Made by a program: the position numbers and the translations under genes
Part shown: piece after piece, positions 51,152-61,018 of the stretch
Numbering within the stretch: the stretch's first letter is position 1
Layout of the letters: each line of letters opens with the position of its first letter
The notes under the pieces: generated by a model
Told to the model about the DNA's origin: nothing
What the model saw: the letters and a program-made list of their open reading frames with translations, nothing else
Databases searched by the model: none
Origin: CAYVTM01 sp964454645
Lineage (GTDB): Bacteria > Bacteroidota > Bacteroidia > Sphingobacteriales > Sphingobacteriaceae
Assembly: GCA_964454645.1 (NCBI GenBank)
Contig: CAYVTM010000003.1
Span: 229,683-293,682, forward strand
Direction: 5' to 3'
DNA: 64,000 nucleotides

Positions 51152-53200
51152 ATGAAGTTACAGAATTATGCAATGGGGAAATGGGTTGAAGGAAGTGGAA
51201 AAACAACCGATCTCTTCAATGCAATTACAGGAGAAAAAATTTACGAAGCAAGTAGCGAAGGTTTAGATTTTTCAGCAATGATGGACTATGCACGTAAAGT
51301 GGGTGGCCCTAAATTGCGTAAGATGACTTTCCATGAGCGTGGGCGTATGCTGAAAGTGCTGGCTTTACATCTCCTGGAAAAAAAAGAAAATTTTTATAAA
51401 ATATCCTGGGCTACCGGTGCTACACGTGCCGATTCATGGGTAGATATAGAAGGTGGAATCGGAAACTTATTTGCATATGCAAGTTTGCGTAAACAATTTC
51501 CCGACGAGACTTTTTATGTGGATGGAGAAGCAGCGAAGCTAAGTAAAAACGGAACTTTCATCGGGCATCATATTTGCACACCGAAAGAAGGGGTTGCTAT
51601 CCATATCAATGCATTTAATTTTCCGGTATGGGGAATGCTCGAAAAGATTGCCGTGAACCTATTGGCAGGTGTACCTGCAATTGTTAAACCTGCAACTCTG
51701 ACTTCCTTCTTAACGGAAGTTGTTTTTAAGGAAATGATCGCATCGGGAATTTTGCCCGAAGGATCTTTACAATTAATTTGCGGTAGCGCAAATGGTATAT
51801 TGGAACATGTGACTCATCAGGATATAGTAACCTTTACGGGCTCTGCTTCTACAGGCTTATCACTTAAATCGCATCCGCGTATTTTGAATGAATCGGTACC
51901 TTTTAACATGGAAGCAGATTCATTGAATGCTGCGGTACTGGGTACAGATGCTGTTCCGGGAACTCCCGAATTTGATTTATTTATCAAAGAAGTTCAACGC
52001 GAGATGATAACGAAGTGCGGGCAAAAATGTACCGCTGTTCGTCGTATTATCGTTCCCGAAAACTTAGTTGAAGATGTGCAGATTGCCTTAGGCAAACGAT
52101 TAGCCTCTACAATAATCGGAGATCCGAATGTGGAAGGTGTCCGTATGGGGGCCTTGGCCGGAAAAGCACAATTGAAAGAAGTCCTGGATAAAGTAAACTT
52201 ACTTCAACAATCGCAGGAGCTGGTTTATGGTGATATGGCAACACTCGAAGTAATGGGTGCCGATAAGAATAAAGGTGCTTTTATTTCGCCGTTTTTATTT
52301 CTGAATACCGATCCCTTCAATCGGTTGGATGTTCATCACATTGAAGCCTTTGGCCCGGTATCAACCATTATGCCCTACAAAAATATCGAGGAAGCGATTG
52401 AACTAACTAAGATGGGTAAGGGTTCGCTGGTATGTACAATTGTTACTGCCAGCGATACGATAGCACGTGATTTTGTATTAGGTTCGGCTTCATCGCATGG
52501 AAGAGTTCTCGTATTGAATAACGATTGTGCAAAAGAAAGTACGGGGCATGGATCGCCTATGCCTATGCTGGTACATGGCGGACCGGGTCGTGCGGGTGGA
52601 GGAGAAGAGATGGGTGGGAAGAGAGGCGTTATGCATTATATGCAACGTACCGCAATACAAGGATCTCCGACTACAATCTCTGCCATTACCAATCAATATC
52701 AATACGGGGGAAGACAAACCGAAAAAGATGTTCATGTTTTCCGTAAATATTTTGAAGAGTTAGAAATTGGTGAAACAGTTATCACAGCGAAGCGTACCGT
52801 TACCGAAGCCGATATCGTAAATTTTTCGAATGTAAGCTGGGATCATTTTTATGCACATACCGATGCTACTTCTCTGGATGGTACCATTTTCGAAGGGCGT
52901 GTAGCGCATGGTTATTTTATATTGTCTGCTGCTGCGGGTTTGTTTGTAGATGCGAAGAAAGGCCCTGTATTGTTAAATTACGGCTTGGAAGAATGTCGTT
53001 TCACTAAACCCGTCTATCCGGGAACAACCATAGGTGTTCGTTTAACCGTGAAGGAAAAAGTAGATCAGGAAAAACGCTCGGAAGAAGATGTGGCGAAAGG
53101 TATCGTGAAATTTTTGGTGGATGTTTATGATGAGACCGGCGAAACAGTTGCGATAGCTACTATTTTAACCATGGTAAAGAAAAAGGATCAATCGCGTTAA
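51152..53200 (+). CDS. paaZ: Bifunctional oxepin-CoA hydrolase / 3-oxo-5,6-dehydrosuberyl-CoA semialdehyde dehydrogenase
   Basis: 682 aa fusion, the length of E. coli PaaZ. N-terminal aldehyde dehydrogenase (1-520) with Glu254 in FNMEADSLN and the catalytic Cys293 in GQKCTAVRRI. C-terminal MaoC-like R-specific hydratase (535-682) with the active-site NFSNVSWDHFYAHTDAT and RVAHGYFILSAAAG (His586). It opens the oxepin-CoA ring and oxidises the resulting aldehyde in phenylacetate degradation. The companion monooxygenase genes paaABCDE and ligase paaK are not in the window. The flanking paaY and enoyl-CoA hydratase fit the pathway. Confidence 0.94.
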   Translation: MKLQNYAMGKWVEGSGKTTDLFNAITGEKIYEASSEGLDFSAMMDYARKVGGPKLRKMTFHERGRMLKVLALHLLEKKENFYKISWATGATRADSWVDIEGGIGNLFAYASLRKQFPDETFYVDGEAAKLSKNGTFIGHHICTPKEGVAIHINAFNFPVWGMLEKIAVNLLAGVPAIVKPATLTSFLTEVVFKEMIASGILPEGSLQLICGSANGILEHVTHQDIVTFTGSASTGLSLKSHPRILNESVPFNMEADSLNAAVLGTDAVPGTPEFDLFIKEVQREMITKCGQKCTAVRRIIVPENLVEDVQIALGKRLASTIIGDPNVEGVRMGALAGKAQLKEVLDKVNLLQQSQELVYGDMATLEVMGADKNKGAFISPFLFLNTDPFNRLDVHHIEAFGPVSTIMPYKNIEEAIELTKMGKGSLVCTIVTASDTIARDFVLGSASSHGRVLVLNNDCAKESTGHGSPMPMLVHGGPGRAGGGEEMGGKRGVMHYMQRTAIQGSPTTISAITNQYQYGGRQTEKDVHVFRKYFEELEIGETVITAKRTVTEADIVNFSNVSWDHFYAHTDATSLDGTIFEGRVAHGYFILSAAAGLFVDAKKGPVLLNYGLEECRFTKPVYPGTTIGVRLTVKEKVDQEKRSEEDVAKGIVKFLVDVYDETGETVAIATILTMVKKKDQSR

Positions 53201-53220
53201 TACAAATACAAAAAATACAA

Positions 53221-53985
53221 ATGATTCAAGAAGGAAGCGTAAGTACTCAGATAGAAAACGGCATCGCCCGAATCGTATTTTTTCACCCGCAAAGTAACTC
53301 CTTGCCGGGTGAAATTTTAAGAAAATTGGCCCGGGAAATTGAGCAGGCAGGGCAGAATCCGGAAACGAAAGTAATTGTGTTGGAAAGTAAGGGGGAGAAA
53401 GCTTTTTGTGCCGGAGCAAGTTTTGATGAGTTGATATCGATTAAAGATTTAGAAAGCGGGAAAAAATTCTTTTCAGGTTTTGCGCAAGTAATCAATGCCA
53501 TGCGTAAAGTCCCCAGGTTTATAATTGCGAGAGTGCAGGGGAAAGCTGTTGGAGGAGGAGTTGGAATTGCATCGGCTGCGGATTATACCTTAGCGACAGA
53601 ACATGCTGCCGTTAAACTCAGTGAGCTGGCAGTAGGTATCGGACCTTTTGTAGTTGGTCCTGCTGTAGAACGTAAAATAGGGAATGCTGCTTTTTGTCAG
53701 TTAGCCATTAACGCGAGCGAATTTCAAACGGCAGGCTGGGCAAAAGAAAAAGGCTTATATGCCGATATCTTCGCCGATATTCCGCAGTTGGACAGGGCCG
53801 TAAATGAGCTGGCAATAAAACTGGCGGCATCCAATCCGGAAGCCATGATGCTGTTGAAAAAAGCTGCCTGGGAAGGAACACAACATTGGGATACCCTTTT
53901 ATTGGAAAGAGCTGAAATGAGTGGTAAATTAGTTTTATCGGAGTTTACGATTAATGCCATCCAAAAATTTAAGGCTAAAGGATAA
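53221..53985 (+). CDS. Enoyl-CoA hydratase/isomerase family protein
   Basis: 254 aa crotonase-fold enzyme. The oxyanion-hole segments are FCAGASFDELI (about 61-71) and VQGKAVGGGVGIASAADYTL (about 104-123), and the catalytic-site strand LSELAVGIGPFVVGPAVERK lies near 135-154. At the usual catalytic Glu positions there is SELAVGIGP with one Glu, so it may be an isomerase or a hydratase. It lies 20 bases after paaZ, so a role as PaaF or PaaG in phenylacetate degradation is likely but not proven. Confidence 0.85.
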   Translation: MIQEGSVSTQIENGIARIVFFHPQSNSLPGEILRKLAREIEQAGQNPETKVIVLESKGEKAFCAGASFDELISIKDLESGKKFFSGFAQVINAMRKVPRFIIARVQGKAVGGGVGIASAADYTLATEHAAVKLSELAVGIGPFVVGPAVERKIGNAAFCQLAINASEFQTAGWAKEKGLYADIFADIPQLDRAVNELAIKLAASNPEAMMLLKKAAWEGTQHWDTLLLERAEMSGKLVLSEFTINAIQKFKAKG

Positions 53986-54100
53986 AGATGCGGTTTTAGG
54001 CATATCCGGCAGCAAATTATAGCGGAACAAGGCAACATTAGTATGCTTTCATTCCCTATTCCCGGCAAAAAGTATAAATTTGCTCTCATTATCGTACAGC

Positions 54101-56185
54101 ATGTTAACAATATCTAAGAAAAACATATCCGGCTCTTCTATTTCGGGAGAGTTATTGCTTAAGGCATTTAAATTAATGTCTTGCGCCAAAGCAATGACCG
54201 ATTTGTATGAAGCGAACCGGGAGGTAACAGCGAAATATGTGCATGCCACTTCGCGTGGTCATGAAGCTATACAATTGGCACTGGCACTTCAATTAAAAGC
54301 ACAAGATTATCTATCTGCATATTATCGTGATGATGCGATGTTATTAGGGATCGGAATGCAGCCTTATGAATTGATGTTGCAGTTGATGGCCAAAAAGGAT
54401 GACCCCTTTTCAGGAGGAAGAACCTATTATGCGCATCCCAGTCTGCGCCGCGATGATATGCCGAAAATCCCTCATCAAAGTTCGGCAACAGGTATGCAGG
54501 CAATTCCTGCAACCGGAATAGCAATGGGGATACAATATCTCGAAAATCAAGGTCTTGCGGAAGATTACGGCGATGATAAGCCTCTTGTAGTTTGCTCATT
54601 GGGAGATGCTAGTATTACGGAGGGTGAAGTGGCGGAAGCATTTCAAATGGCTGTATTGAAACAATTTCCGATTTTGTATTTGGTGCAGGATAATGAATGG
54701 GATATTTCGGCACATGCTTCAGAAATACGTGCGATGGATGCATCGGAATATGCAAAAGGATTTAAAGGATTGGAAGTGCGCAGCATCGATGGTACTGATT
54801 TTTTTGAGTCGTACGAAACTTTGCAAGAAGTGATACATCTTATTCGTAAAGAACGCCGTCCCTTTTTGGTACATGCAAAAGTTCCTTTGCTGAATCATCA
54901 TACTTCAGGAGTTCGTAAAGAATGGTATCGCGATGACTGGGAGCAGTCGGCTTTAAGAGACCCTTTCCCCAAACTGAAAAATCAACTGATAGAATTAGGA
55001 ATCGAAGAGAAGGAATTAGAAAATATTGAGAAAGAAGTTGCCGGATTAGTTGCTTCCGATTATCAAAAAGCATTGCTTGCCGAAGATCCTTCTCCGGAAG
55101 ATTTGTTCACACATGATTTCGCCCCAACGCCCATTACGGAAGAAAAAGGTGAACGATCACCTGCCGGTAAACAGCCGACTGTAATGGTTGATGCTGCACT
55201 CTTTGCCGTACAGGAATTAATGCAAAAACACCCCGAAAGCTTATTGTATGGACAAGATGTCGGAGCTCGTCTCGGAGGAGTATTCAGAGAAGCTGCAACC
55301 TTAGCGCAAAAATTCGGTAACAACCGTGTATTTAATACTCCTATTCAGGAAGCGTTTATTATCGGAAGTACCGTTGGAATGTCGGCGGTAGGATGTAAGC
55401 CCATTGTAGAAGTACAGTTTGCCGATTATATCTGGCCCGGCTTAAATCAATTGTTTACCGAAGTGTCCCGCTCCTGCTATTTATCAAATGGTAAATGGCC
55501 GGTAAGCTGTATCATACGTGTTCCTATAGGTGCATACGGTAGCGGAGGCCCCTATCATTCCTCTTCTGTAGAATCGGTGCTGACAAATATTCGTGGAATA
55601 AAAATCTGTTATCCATCAACCGGTGCCGATTTAAAAGGCTTGATGAAAGCAGCCTATTACGACCCCAACCCGGTTATAATGCTTGAGCATAAAGGTTTAT
55701 ATTGGTCGAAAATAAAAGGAACAGAAGAGGCTCGCACTATCGAACCTGATGAAAATTATATTATCCCTCTGGGTAAAGCGAGAATGGTACAAACTGCCGA
55801 TGTTTCCAAAGATAAACCCAGCCTTACCATTATTACGTATGGTATGGGAGTTTATTGGGCGAAAAATGCATCGAAAGATTTTCCCGGTCAGATCGAAATC
55901 CTCGACTTACGTACCTTAAATCCGTTGGATACGGATGCTATTTTTGCTTCCGTAAGAAAACATGGGAAATGTATCGTGTTGACAGAAGAGCCGAGTAATA
56001 ATTCCTTTGCGCAAGCTCTGGGTGGACGTATTTCAAAAGCTTGTTTTACATCTTTGGATGCCCCGGTAGAGATTGTCGGTTCAGAAAATTTACCGGCTAT
56101 TCCTCTGAATTCAATACTGGAAGCAGCGATGATTCCGAATGCGGAGAAAGTAGCCCTGAAAATAAATGAATTGTTAAAGTATTAG
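54101..56185 (+). CDS. 2-oxoacid dehydrogenase E1 component, alpha and beta subunits fused
   Basis: 694 aa from the ATG at 54101 (MLTISKKNIS). The alpha part (1-330) has the thiamine diphosphate region GDASITEGEVAEAFQMAVLK and ends in QDN, in place of the canonical GDG...NN. TSRGHEAIQLALAL and YYRDDAML precede it. The beta part (365-694) has LLYGQDVGARLGGVFREA, FNTPIQEAFIIGSTVGM, PYHSSSVESVLTNI and the C-terminal lobe LRTLNPLDTDAI. Fused E1 of the branched-chain 2-oxoacid type is common in Bacteroidota. No E2 or E3 gene adjoins. It lies 115 bases after the hydratase, with no terminator between. Confidence 0.9.
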   Translation: MLTISKKNISGSSISGELLLKAFKLMSCAKAMTDLYEANREVTAKYVHATSRGHEAIQLALALQLKAQDYLSAYYRDDAMLLGIGMQPYELMLQLMAKKDDPFSGGRTYYAHPSLRRDDMPKIPHQSSATGMQAIPATGIAMGIQYLENQGLAEDYGDDKPLVVCSLGDASITEGEVAEAFQMAVLKQFPILYLVQDNEWDISAHASEIRAMDASEYAKGFKGLEVRSIDGTDFFESYETLQEVIHLIRKERRPFLVHAKVPLLNHHTSGVRKEWYRDDWEQSALRDPFPKLKNQLIELGIEEKELENIEKEVAGLVASDYQKALLAEDPSPEDLFTHDFAPTPITEEKGERSPAGKQPTVMVDAALFAVQELMQKHPESLLYGQDVGARLGGVFREAATLAQKFGNNRVFNTPIQEAFIIGSTVGMSAVGCKPIVEVQFADYIWPGLNQLFTEVSRSCYLSNGKWPVSCIIRVPIGAYGSGGPYHSSSVESVLTNIRGIKICYPSTGADLKGLMKAAYYDPNPVIMLEHKGLYWSKIKGTEEARTIEPDENYIIPLGKARMVQTADVSKDKPSLTIITYGMGVYWAKNASKDFPGQIEILDLRTLNPLDTDAIFASVRKHGKCIVLTEEPSNNSFAQALGGRISKACFTSLDAPVEIVGSENLPAIPLNSILEAAMIPNAEKVALKINELLKY

Positions 56186-56197
56186 TAGAATAATTGT

Positions 56198-56836
56198 ATG
56201 AGAAAATTAATCCGGACTTTTGCAGTTATTAGCACTTTGTTGCTTATTTCAGAAGTTGCTTCTGCTCAGGTCCCTAATAGTCAACGTAAAAAACCGGCTC
56301 CTAAAAAGATTGTAGATAAGCCTGTACCACCACCGCCTCCACCTCCGGTAGTAAAGGAACCTACGATGGAAGAAACGAAAGCATGGCTTCTTGAAAAAAT
56401 AAATAAGTTTAAACCATCAGTATATCTTTCGACCAATTTAACAGCTAAAAATAATTGTGAATGGTTACTGGTAGATGCATCGTTTGATGCAAATGACCGT
56501 TTGATACTGAATGTAAAAGCAACACCGGCTTCAGAGTGTTATAAAGATCAGTTACAGCAAGTAAGCATCGATTTTACCTATATTGATCAGAAGCGGATGA
56601 ATACGGTGGAATCGACCAAACGTGTTTTACTGTTTCCGCTTTTTGGAACAAACCCTTTCGACTGTTCCTATGCTCCTCAAAGTGCAACCAATAAAGCATC
56701 CGTAAGTTATTATACTACTCAGGTGGCCTTTGATAAATCTTCTACATACGAACCCAATCTAACTACCCGTATGGGAAAAGCGATGCTTAAAATGGCGGAA
56801 TTTAAATCTGCTAAAAAAGAAGAGGAAGCTTATTAA
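56198..56836 (+). CDS. Secreted protein with proline-rich linker, function unknown
   Basis: 212 aa, not recognised. A signal peptide (LLISEVASAQ, about 1-24) is followed by a basic/proline linker (RKKPAPKKIVDKPVPPPPPP) and a compact domain of about 150 residues with PTMEETKAWLLEKINKF and four cysteines (Cys in NNCEWLLVD, ASECYKDQ, FDCSYAP and another-side none visible), so disulphides are possible. It starts 12 bases after the E1 gene and is followed by a strong terminator, so it ends the catabolic transcript. The domain resembles other orphan exported proteins of the phylum; I can give no function. Confidence 0.6.
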   Translation: MRKLIRTFAVISTLLLISEVASAQVPNSQRKKPAPKKIVDKPVPPPPPPPVVKEPTMEETKAWLLEKINKFKPSVYLSTNLTAKNNCEWLLVDASFDANDRLILNVKATPASECYKDQLQQVSIDFTYIDQKRMNTVESTKRVLLFPLFGTNPFDCSYAPQSATNKASVSYYTTQVAFDKSSTYEPNLTTRMGKAMLKMAEFKSAKKEEEAY

Positions 56837-56856
56837 TGGTAATTGAAAAATTTAAT

Positions 56857-56883
56857 AAAAGTCAACTCTATAGTTGACTTTTT
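56857..56883. terminator. Intrinsic terminator after the 56198 gene
   Basis: AAAAGTCAACT/AGTTGACTTTT with a 4-base CTAT loop, followed by a further T (TTTT runs to 56883), 20 bases after the stop. Confidence 0.85.
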
Positions 56884-57027
56884 CGTTTTACGGCTTCTTG
56901 CTTTGTAGATAATCTTTAATATAGCCTGATCAGAAGAAAAATATTCTGTGATGCCGAATTGCTTGCAAATTATGATGGATTGATTTTTGTATTATATTCT
57001 TATCTTAGAAAATTATTTTAATTATAT

Positions 57028-60000
57028 ATGAAATTATTTTTTGCCCTATTTATGAAGTTAACACGTATTTCAATGGTTGTATTCGTTTTGAGTATAGGTG
57101 TAAATACGCTGGCGAATGCACAAAACTGGCAGCCACAAAGTAAAGCAATTGCCGAAAAAAAGATACAAAGCTCAGGTTTTATTGAGCCGGCACGCTTTAA
57201 TCCCGTTTCGCTCGATATGAATGAAATGAAACAGGTTTTAAGCAGGGTCTCTAAAAATGCAAATGACCGGATTCTGGCTCTTCCTTTACCTTACGGAGGC
57301 TTTGAACGATTCAGGATAGAAGAAACTCCGATGATGGAAGAAGCATTGGCAATAAAATATCCGGAAATAAAAACCTATACCGCAAGAAGTATAGATAATG
57401 AAAATCATTTTGCAAAAATCGATATCGGGTATATGGGTTTTCATGCGATGGTATTCAGCAGCGAAGGGAATTATTTTATTGATCCTGTCGAGCAGGAATC
57501 TTTTACAAACTATATCAGCTATTACCGCAAAGATATCCCTCTATCTACAAATACATTAAATTGTCTGACCCTAGCCGATGATCAATTTCTGAAAGAAACA
57601 GATGCACGTTTAAGAATGCACAGTACAGCAAATGCTGTAACCTTTAGAAATTATCGTTTGGCATTAGCATGTACCGGCGAATATTCAAAAGCCGCAACCG
57701 GACTTACGAATCCAACCAAAGAGCAGGTTTTATCGAAAATGGTTACAACGATGAATCGTGTGAACGGAGTATATGAAACCGAAGTAGCTGTGACCATGAC
57801 ATTGGTAGCGAATAATGATACGTTAATTTTTCTGAACCAGAGTACGGATCCATATACTAATAACGATGGTTTTAGTATGTTGGATCAGAATCAGGATGCT
57901 GTGGATGACTTAATCGGAACCGCTAATTACGATATCGGTCATGTGTTCAGTACCGGTGGAGGTGGTGTTGCAGGTTTAGGTGTAGTATGTTCGGGCAGTA
58001 GAAAAGCCGAAGGTGTTACCGGCCGGCCGAATCCGGTGGGCGATCCTTTTGATATCGATTATGTAGCTCACGAAATGGGCCATCAGTTCGGAGCTAATCA
58101 TACTTTTAATTCTGTGGCTTCCTCTTGTGGAGGTGGAAACAGAAATAGCAGTACGGCTTATGAACCGGGCAGCGGAACAACCATTATGGCTTATGCGGGT
58201 ATTTGTGGAGCGGATGATATTGCTGCGAATAGTAACCCTTATTTTCATACAAAAAGCTTAGATGAGATCAATGCTTTTATTGCTGGTTGGGGAAATTCAT
58301 GCGCAGCAAAAACTCCGAATGCAAATAATTCTCCGATCGTAGAGGCGGGGGAGGATTATACCATACCGAAAAGTACTCCTTTTATTCTGCAAGGTTCGGC
58401 AATAGATCCCGATGGACATTCGATGACTTACAGTTGGGAACAATTCGACTTGGGCCCGGCAGGCTCTCCGAATAATCCAACGGGGAATGCGCCCTTGTTT
58501 CGTTTTTACCCCCCGGTATCCGAACCCGTACGGATTTTTCCAAAATTATCCGATGTCCTGAATAATACACAAACTAAAGGAGAACGTCTCCCTTCTTATG
58601 CACGTACGATGAAATTCCGTTTGATTGCCCGTGATAATCAACAAGCAGGAGGAACAGGAAATGATTTAATGACGATTACAGTTGATGACAATTCCGGTCC
58701 TTTCGAAATTACTTTCGGAAATGTTCTGGATACATTGATTGCTTCTGTCCCCAGGACAATTACTTGGAATGTCAATAATACCAACCAGGCTCCCGTAAAT
58801 TGTACACATGTAAATATTTTACTTTCGAGCGATGGCGGACAAACATTTCCTCATGTATTAGTTGCTAATACCCCGAATGACGGATCGGAACAAGTGAGTT
58901 TCCCTCCGCTGAATATACCGAACGCACGTATTAAAGTTGAAGCGGTAGGAAATATTTTCTTTGATATTAATAATAAGAACTTAGTGCTTCAAAATTCTTC
59001 GGCACCGGATTTTATCATTTCTCAAAGTGTTATTGATAACGAAGTTTGTCCGGGGGATACGGTTTCCTATTATGTAACCGTAGATGGTGTTTTAGGCTTT
59101 AACGATACCGTTCATGTACAAGCTTCTTCTTTGCCACAAGGGGCTGAGGCCTGGTTTGCTTCAAACACGCTTATGCCCGGAGATACTACAATTCTTAAAA
59201 TAGTTACGCATGCGTTAGTTTCTACGACCTATAATTTTGTGATTAATGCATCCTCAAATGGTATTTACCATGGAATTGCGGCATCTTTTAAAGTAGTCAA
59301 TACAGTTAATAATGCAGCTACTTTAACAGCTCCTGCCAACAATGCTGTCAATGTTAATACACAAACGAATTTTAAATGGAATATCATGAGTGCCGCCACA
59401 GGCTATCATTTACAAATGGCTACAACGGATGACTTTTCAGATCTGTTTATTGATACATTGCTGACTGGTGGTGCCGGTACAAGTTTTTTTGCATTGAATT
59501 TAGAGGAATCAACAGAATATTTTTGGAGAGTGAGCGGATTAAGCACTTGTGCTGAAGGCCCCTTTTCTCCGGCTCGCCGGTTTATAAGTTCAGGTATTCC
59601 CGCTGTTCCGGTATTATCATTAAGCACTATGCTCCCGAATGGTGTTACACTTGAATGGACTGATGCTTTGAATGAGGCTTATTACATTCTTGAGCGCTCC
59701 GAAAATGATACGCTGAATTTTGTAATATTAAAAAATTTGTCGTACGATATAACCAGCTATGAAGATACCGGACTTACAGTGGATGTTAACTACTTTTATC
59801 GTGTTAAAAGTGTGAATGCAATCGGTAGTTCCAACTACTCGAACCTGATTCAGGCGATGCTTGTATCGGGAATCAACAGCGAAAGAAATGCTGCCTTATC
59901 AGTATATCCCAACCCGGTACAAAATGAATTGAATTTTGTTCTTTCAGAAACGAATGAAATGGGTGCGATACAAATCAGCATAAGCGATCAGTTAGGGCGC

Positions 60001-60138
60001 AGGGTTCGTATGCAGGATGGAATAAAAGATCAGGCAATCTATCAAACGCGTATAGATTTAAGTGATTTGATGCCCGGAGTATATGTGGTCCGTGTTTTAA
60101 TGAATAATCAACAGTACCATAAAATCATTGTGAAATAA
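57028..60138 (+). CDS. Reprolysin-like (M12B) secreted metalloprotease with T9SS sorting domain
   Basis: 1036 aa. Signal peptide to about residue 31 (NTLANAQ). The catalytic zinc motif HEMGHQFGANHTF is at 348-360 (HExxHxxGxxH), with the downstream Met-turn TIMAYAGICGA. The N-terminal 200 residues are a propeptide-like region; SGYM-type MYGFHAMVFSS occurs before it. A C-terminal fibronectin-III-like pair follows (about 775-855, 865-950; APANNAVNVNTQTNFKWNIM), and the T9SS type A domain closes the protein (LSVYPNPVQNELNFVL, IQISISDQLGRRVRM, MPGVYVVRVLMNNQQ). It is therefore exported across the outer membrane and anchored or released. It is a single gene flanked by terminators. Confidence 0.93.
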   Translation: MKLFFALFMKLTRISMVVFVLSIGVNTLANAQNWQPQSKAIAEKKIQSSGFIEPARFNPVSLDMNEMKQVLSRVSKNANDRILALPLPYGGFERFRIEETPMMEEALAIKYPEIKTYTARSIDNENHFAKIDIGYMGFHAMVFSSEGNYFIDPVEQESFTNYISYYRKDIPLSTNTLNCLTLADDQFLKETDARLRMHSTANAVTFRNYRLALACTGEYSKAATGLTNPTKEQVLSKMVTTMNRVNGVYETEVAVTMTLVANNDTLIFLNQSTDPYTNNDGFSMLDQNQDAVDDLIGTANYDIGHVFSTGGGGVAGLGVVCSGSRKAEGVTGRPNPVGDPFDIDYVAHEMGHQFGANHTFNSVASSCGGGNRNSSTAYEPGSGTTIMAYAGICGADDIAANSNPYFHTKSLDEINAFIAGWGNSCAAKTPNANNSPIVEAGEDYTIPKSTPFILQGSAIDPDGHSMTYSWEQFDLGPAGSPNNPTGNAPLFRFYPPVSEPVRIFPKLSDVLNNTQTKGERLPSYARTMKFRLIARDNQQAGGTGNDLMTITVDDNSGPFEITFGNVLDTLIASVPRTITWNVNNTNQAPVNCTHVNILLSSDGGQTFPHVLVANTPNDGSEQVSFPPLNIPNARIKVEAVGNIFFDINNKNLVLQNSSAPDFIISQSVIDNEVCPGDTVSYYVTVDGVLGFNDTVHVQASSLPQGAEAWFASNTLMPGDTTILKIVTHALVSTTYNFVINASSNGIYHGIAASFKVVNTVNNAATLTAPANNAVNVNTQTNFKWNIMSAATGYHLQMATTDDFSDLFIDTLLTGGAGTSFFALNLEESTEYFWRVSGLSTCAEGPFSPARRFISSGIPAVPVLSLSTMLPNGVTLEWTDALNEAYYILERSENDTLNFVILKNLSYDITSYEDTGLTVDVNYFYRVKSVNAIGSSNYSNLIQAMLVSGINSERNAALSVYPNPVQNELNFVLSETNEMGAIQISISDQLGRRVRMQDGIKDQAIYQTRIDLSDLMPGVYVVRVLMNNQQYHKIIVK

Positions 60139-60160
60139 TAATTTTCTAATAATAAAATTA

Positions 60161-60211
60161 CAGCGTATGAAACCGGGGTGTATGCAATATCCCGGTTTCA
60201 TACGCTGTTTT
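60161..60211. terminator. Strong terminator after the protease gene
   Basis: CAGCGTATGAAACCGGG and its exact complement form a 17-bp perfect stem (60161-60177 with 60191-60207) with a 13-base loop, followed by TTTTATTT. Confidence 0.9.
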
Positions 60212-60260
60212 ATTTAAGAAGCTTTGTATTTTTAGAGCATTATTAAACTAAACAAATTGT

Positions 60261-60944
60261 ATGACACACCTACTTTTTCTACATGGAGCAATTGGTTCTG
60301 CAAAGCAGTTTGAACCGGTCATTTCTCATTTCAGCCCCGATTATAAAATTCATTGCTTGGATTTTCCGGGTCATGCCTCACGCAGCTGGGAATCAATTAC
60401 ATTTAGTATTCAGCATTTCGCTGAGGATGTGCTTGCTTATATCGATACAAATATCAAAGCTCCGGTATCTATTGTAGGGTATAGCTTAGGAGGTTATGTA
60501 GCACTACTTCTGGCAGCTTTACATCCGGCAAAAATTGATAAGGTATTTACTTTAGGAACAATTATTTACTGGTCGCCGGAGATTGCCGAAGCTCAAACGA
60601 AATTGTTAGATCCGGAAAAAATCGCACAAAAAGTTCCGGCTTTTGCAAGGCAGCTGGAAGAAATACATGGGGCAAATTGGAAAAATGTATTAACACAAAC
60701 AGCCGGAATGCTTGGAATTAACGGAGCAGACCCTTTGATAAATGCCCGGGTATTAAATGCTATTCAAAAACCGGTATGTATATGTGTAGGTGATAAGGAT
60801 ACTACAGCAGGGCTTGAGGCGAGTGTAGAAGCGTATCGTGCGGTTAAGGAGGCAAGTTTAGCAGTGCTGCCCGATACTACTCATCCGATAGAGAAAGTTG
60901 ACTATTCAATACTGATACCCCTGATAAAAAACTTCTTACAGTGA
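60261..60944 (+). CDS. Alpha/beta hydrolase fold protein
   Basis: 227 aa. THLLFLHGAIGSAKQFEPVI carries the HG oxyanion segment, the nucleophile elbow is VGYSLGGYVAL (GxSxGG, about 72-82), the acid is likely Asp173 or Asp174 in CVGDKDTTAG, and the base is the histidine in DTTHPIEK. This is a minimal single-domain hydrolase of the MenH/YbfF type with a short lid. The substrate cannot be inferred. It is a single gene between two terminator-bounded units. Confidence 0.8.
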   Translation: MTHLLFLHGAIGSAKQFEPVISHFSPDYKIHCLDFPGHASRSWESITFSIQHFAEDVLAYIDTNIKAPVSIVGYSLGGYVALLLAALHPAKIDKVFTLGTIIYWSPEIAEAQTKLLDPEKIAQKVPAFARQLEEIHGANWKNVLTQTAGMLGINGADPLINARVLNAIQKPVCICVGDKDTTAGLEASVEAYRAVKEASLAVLPDTTHPIEKVDYSILIPLIKNFLQ

Positions 60945-61018
60945 GGTATTCTGTTTTAAAGGGTTTGATTTCTATATAATTTTCAATAGGTTTGTTATAA
61001 ATCAATGTATTATAAAAA

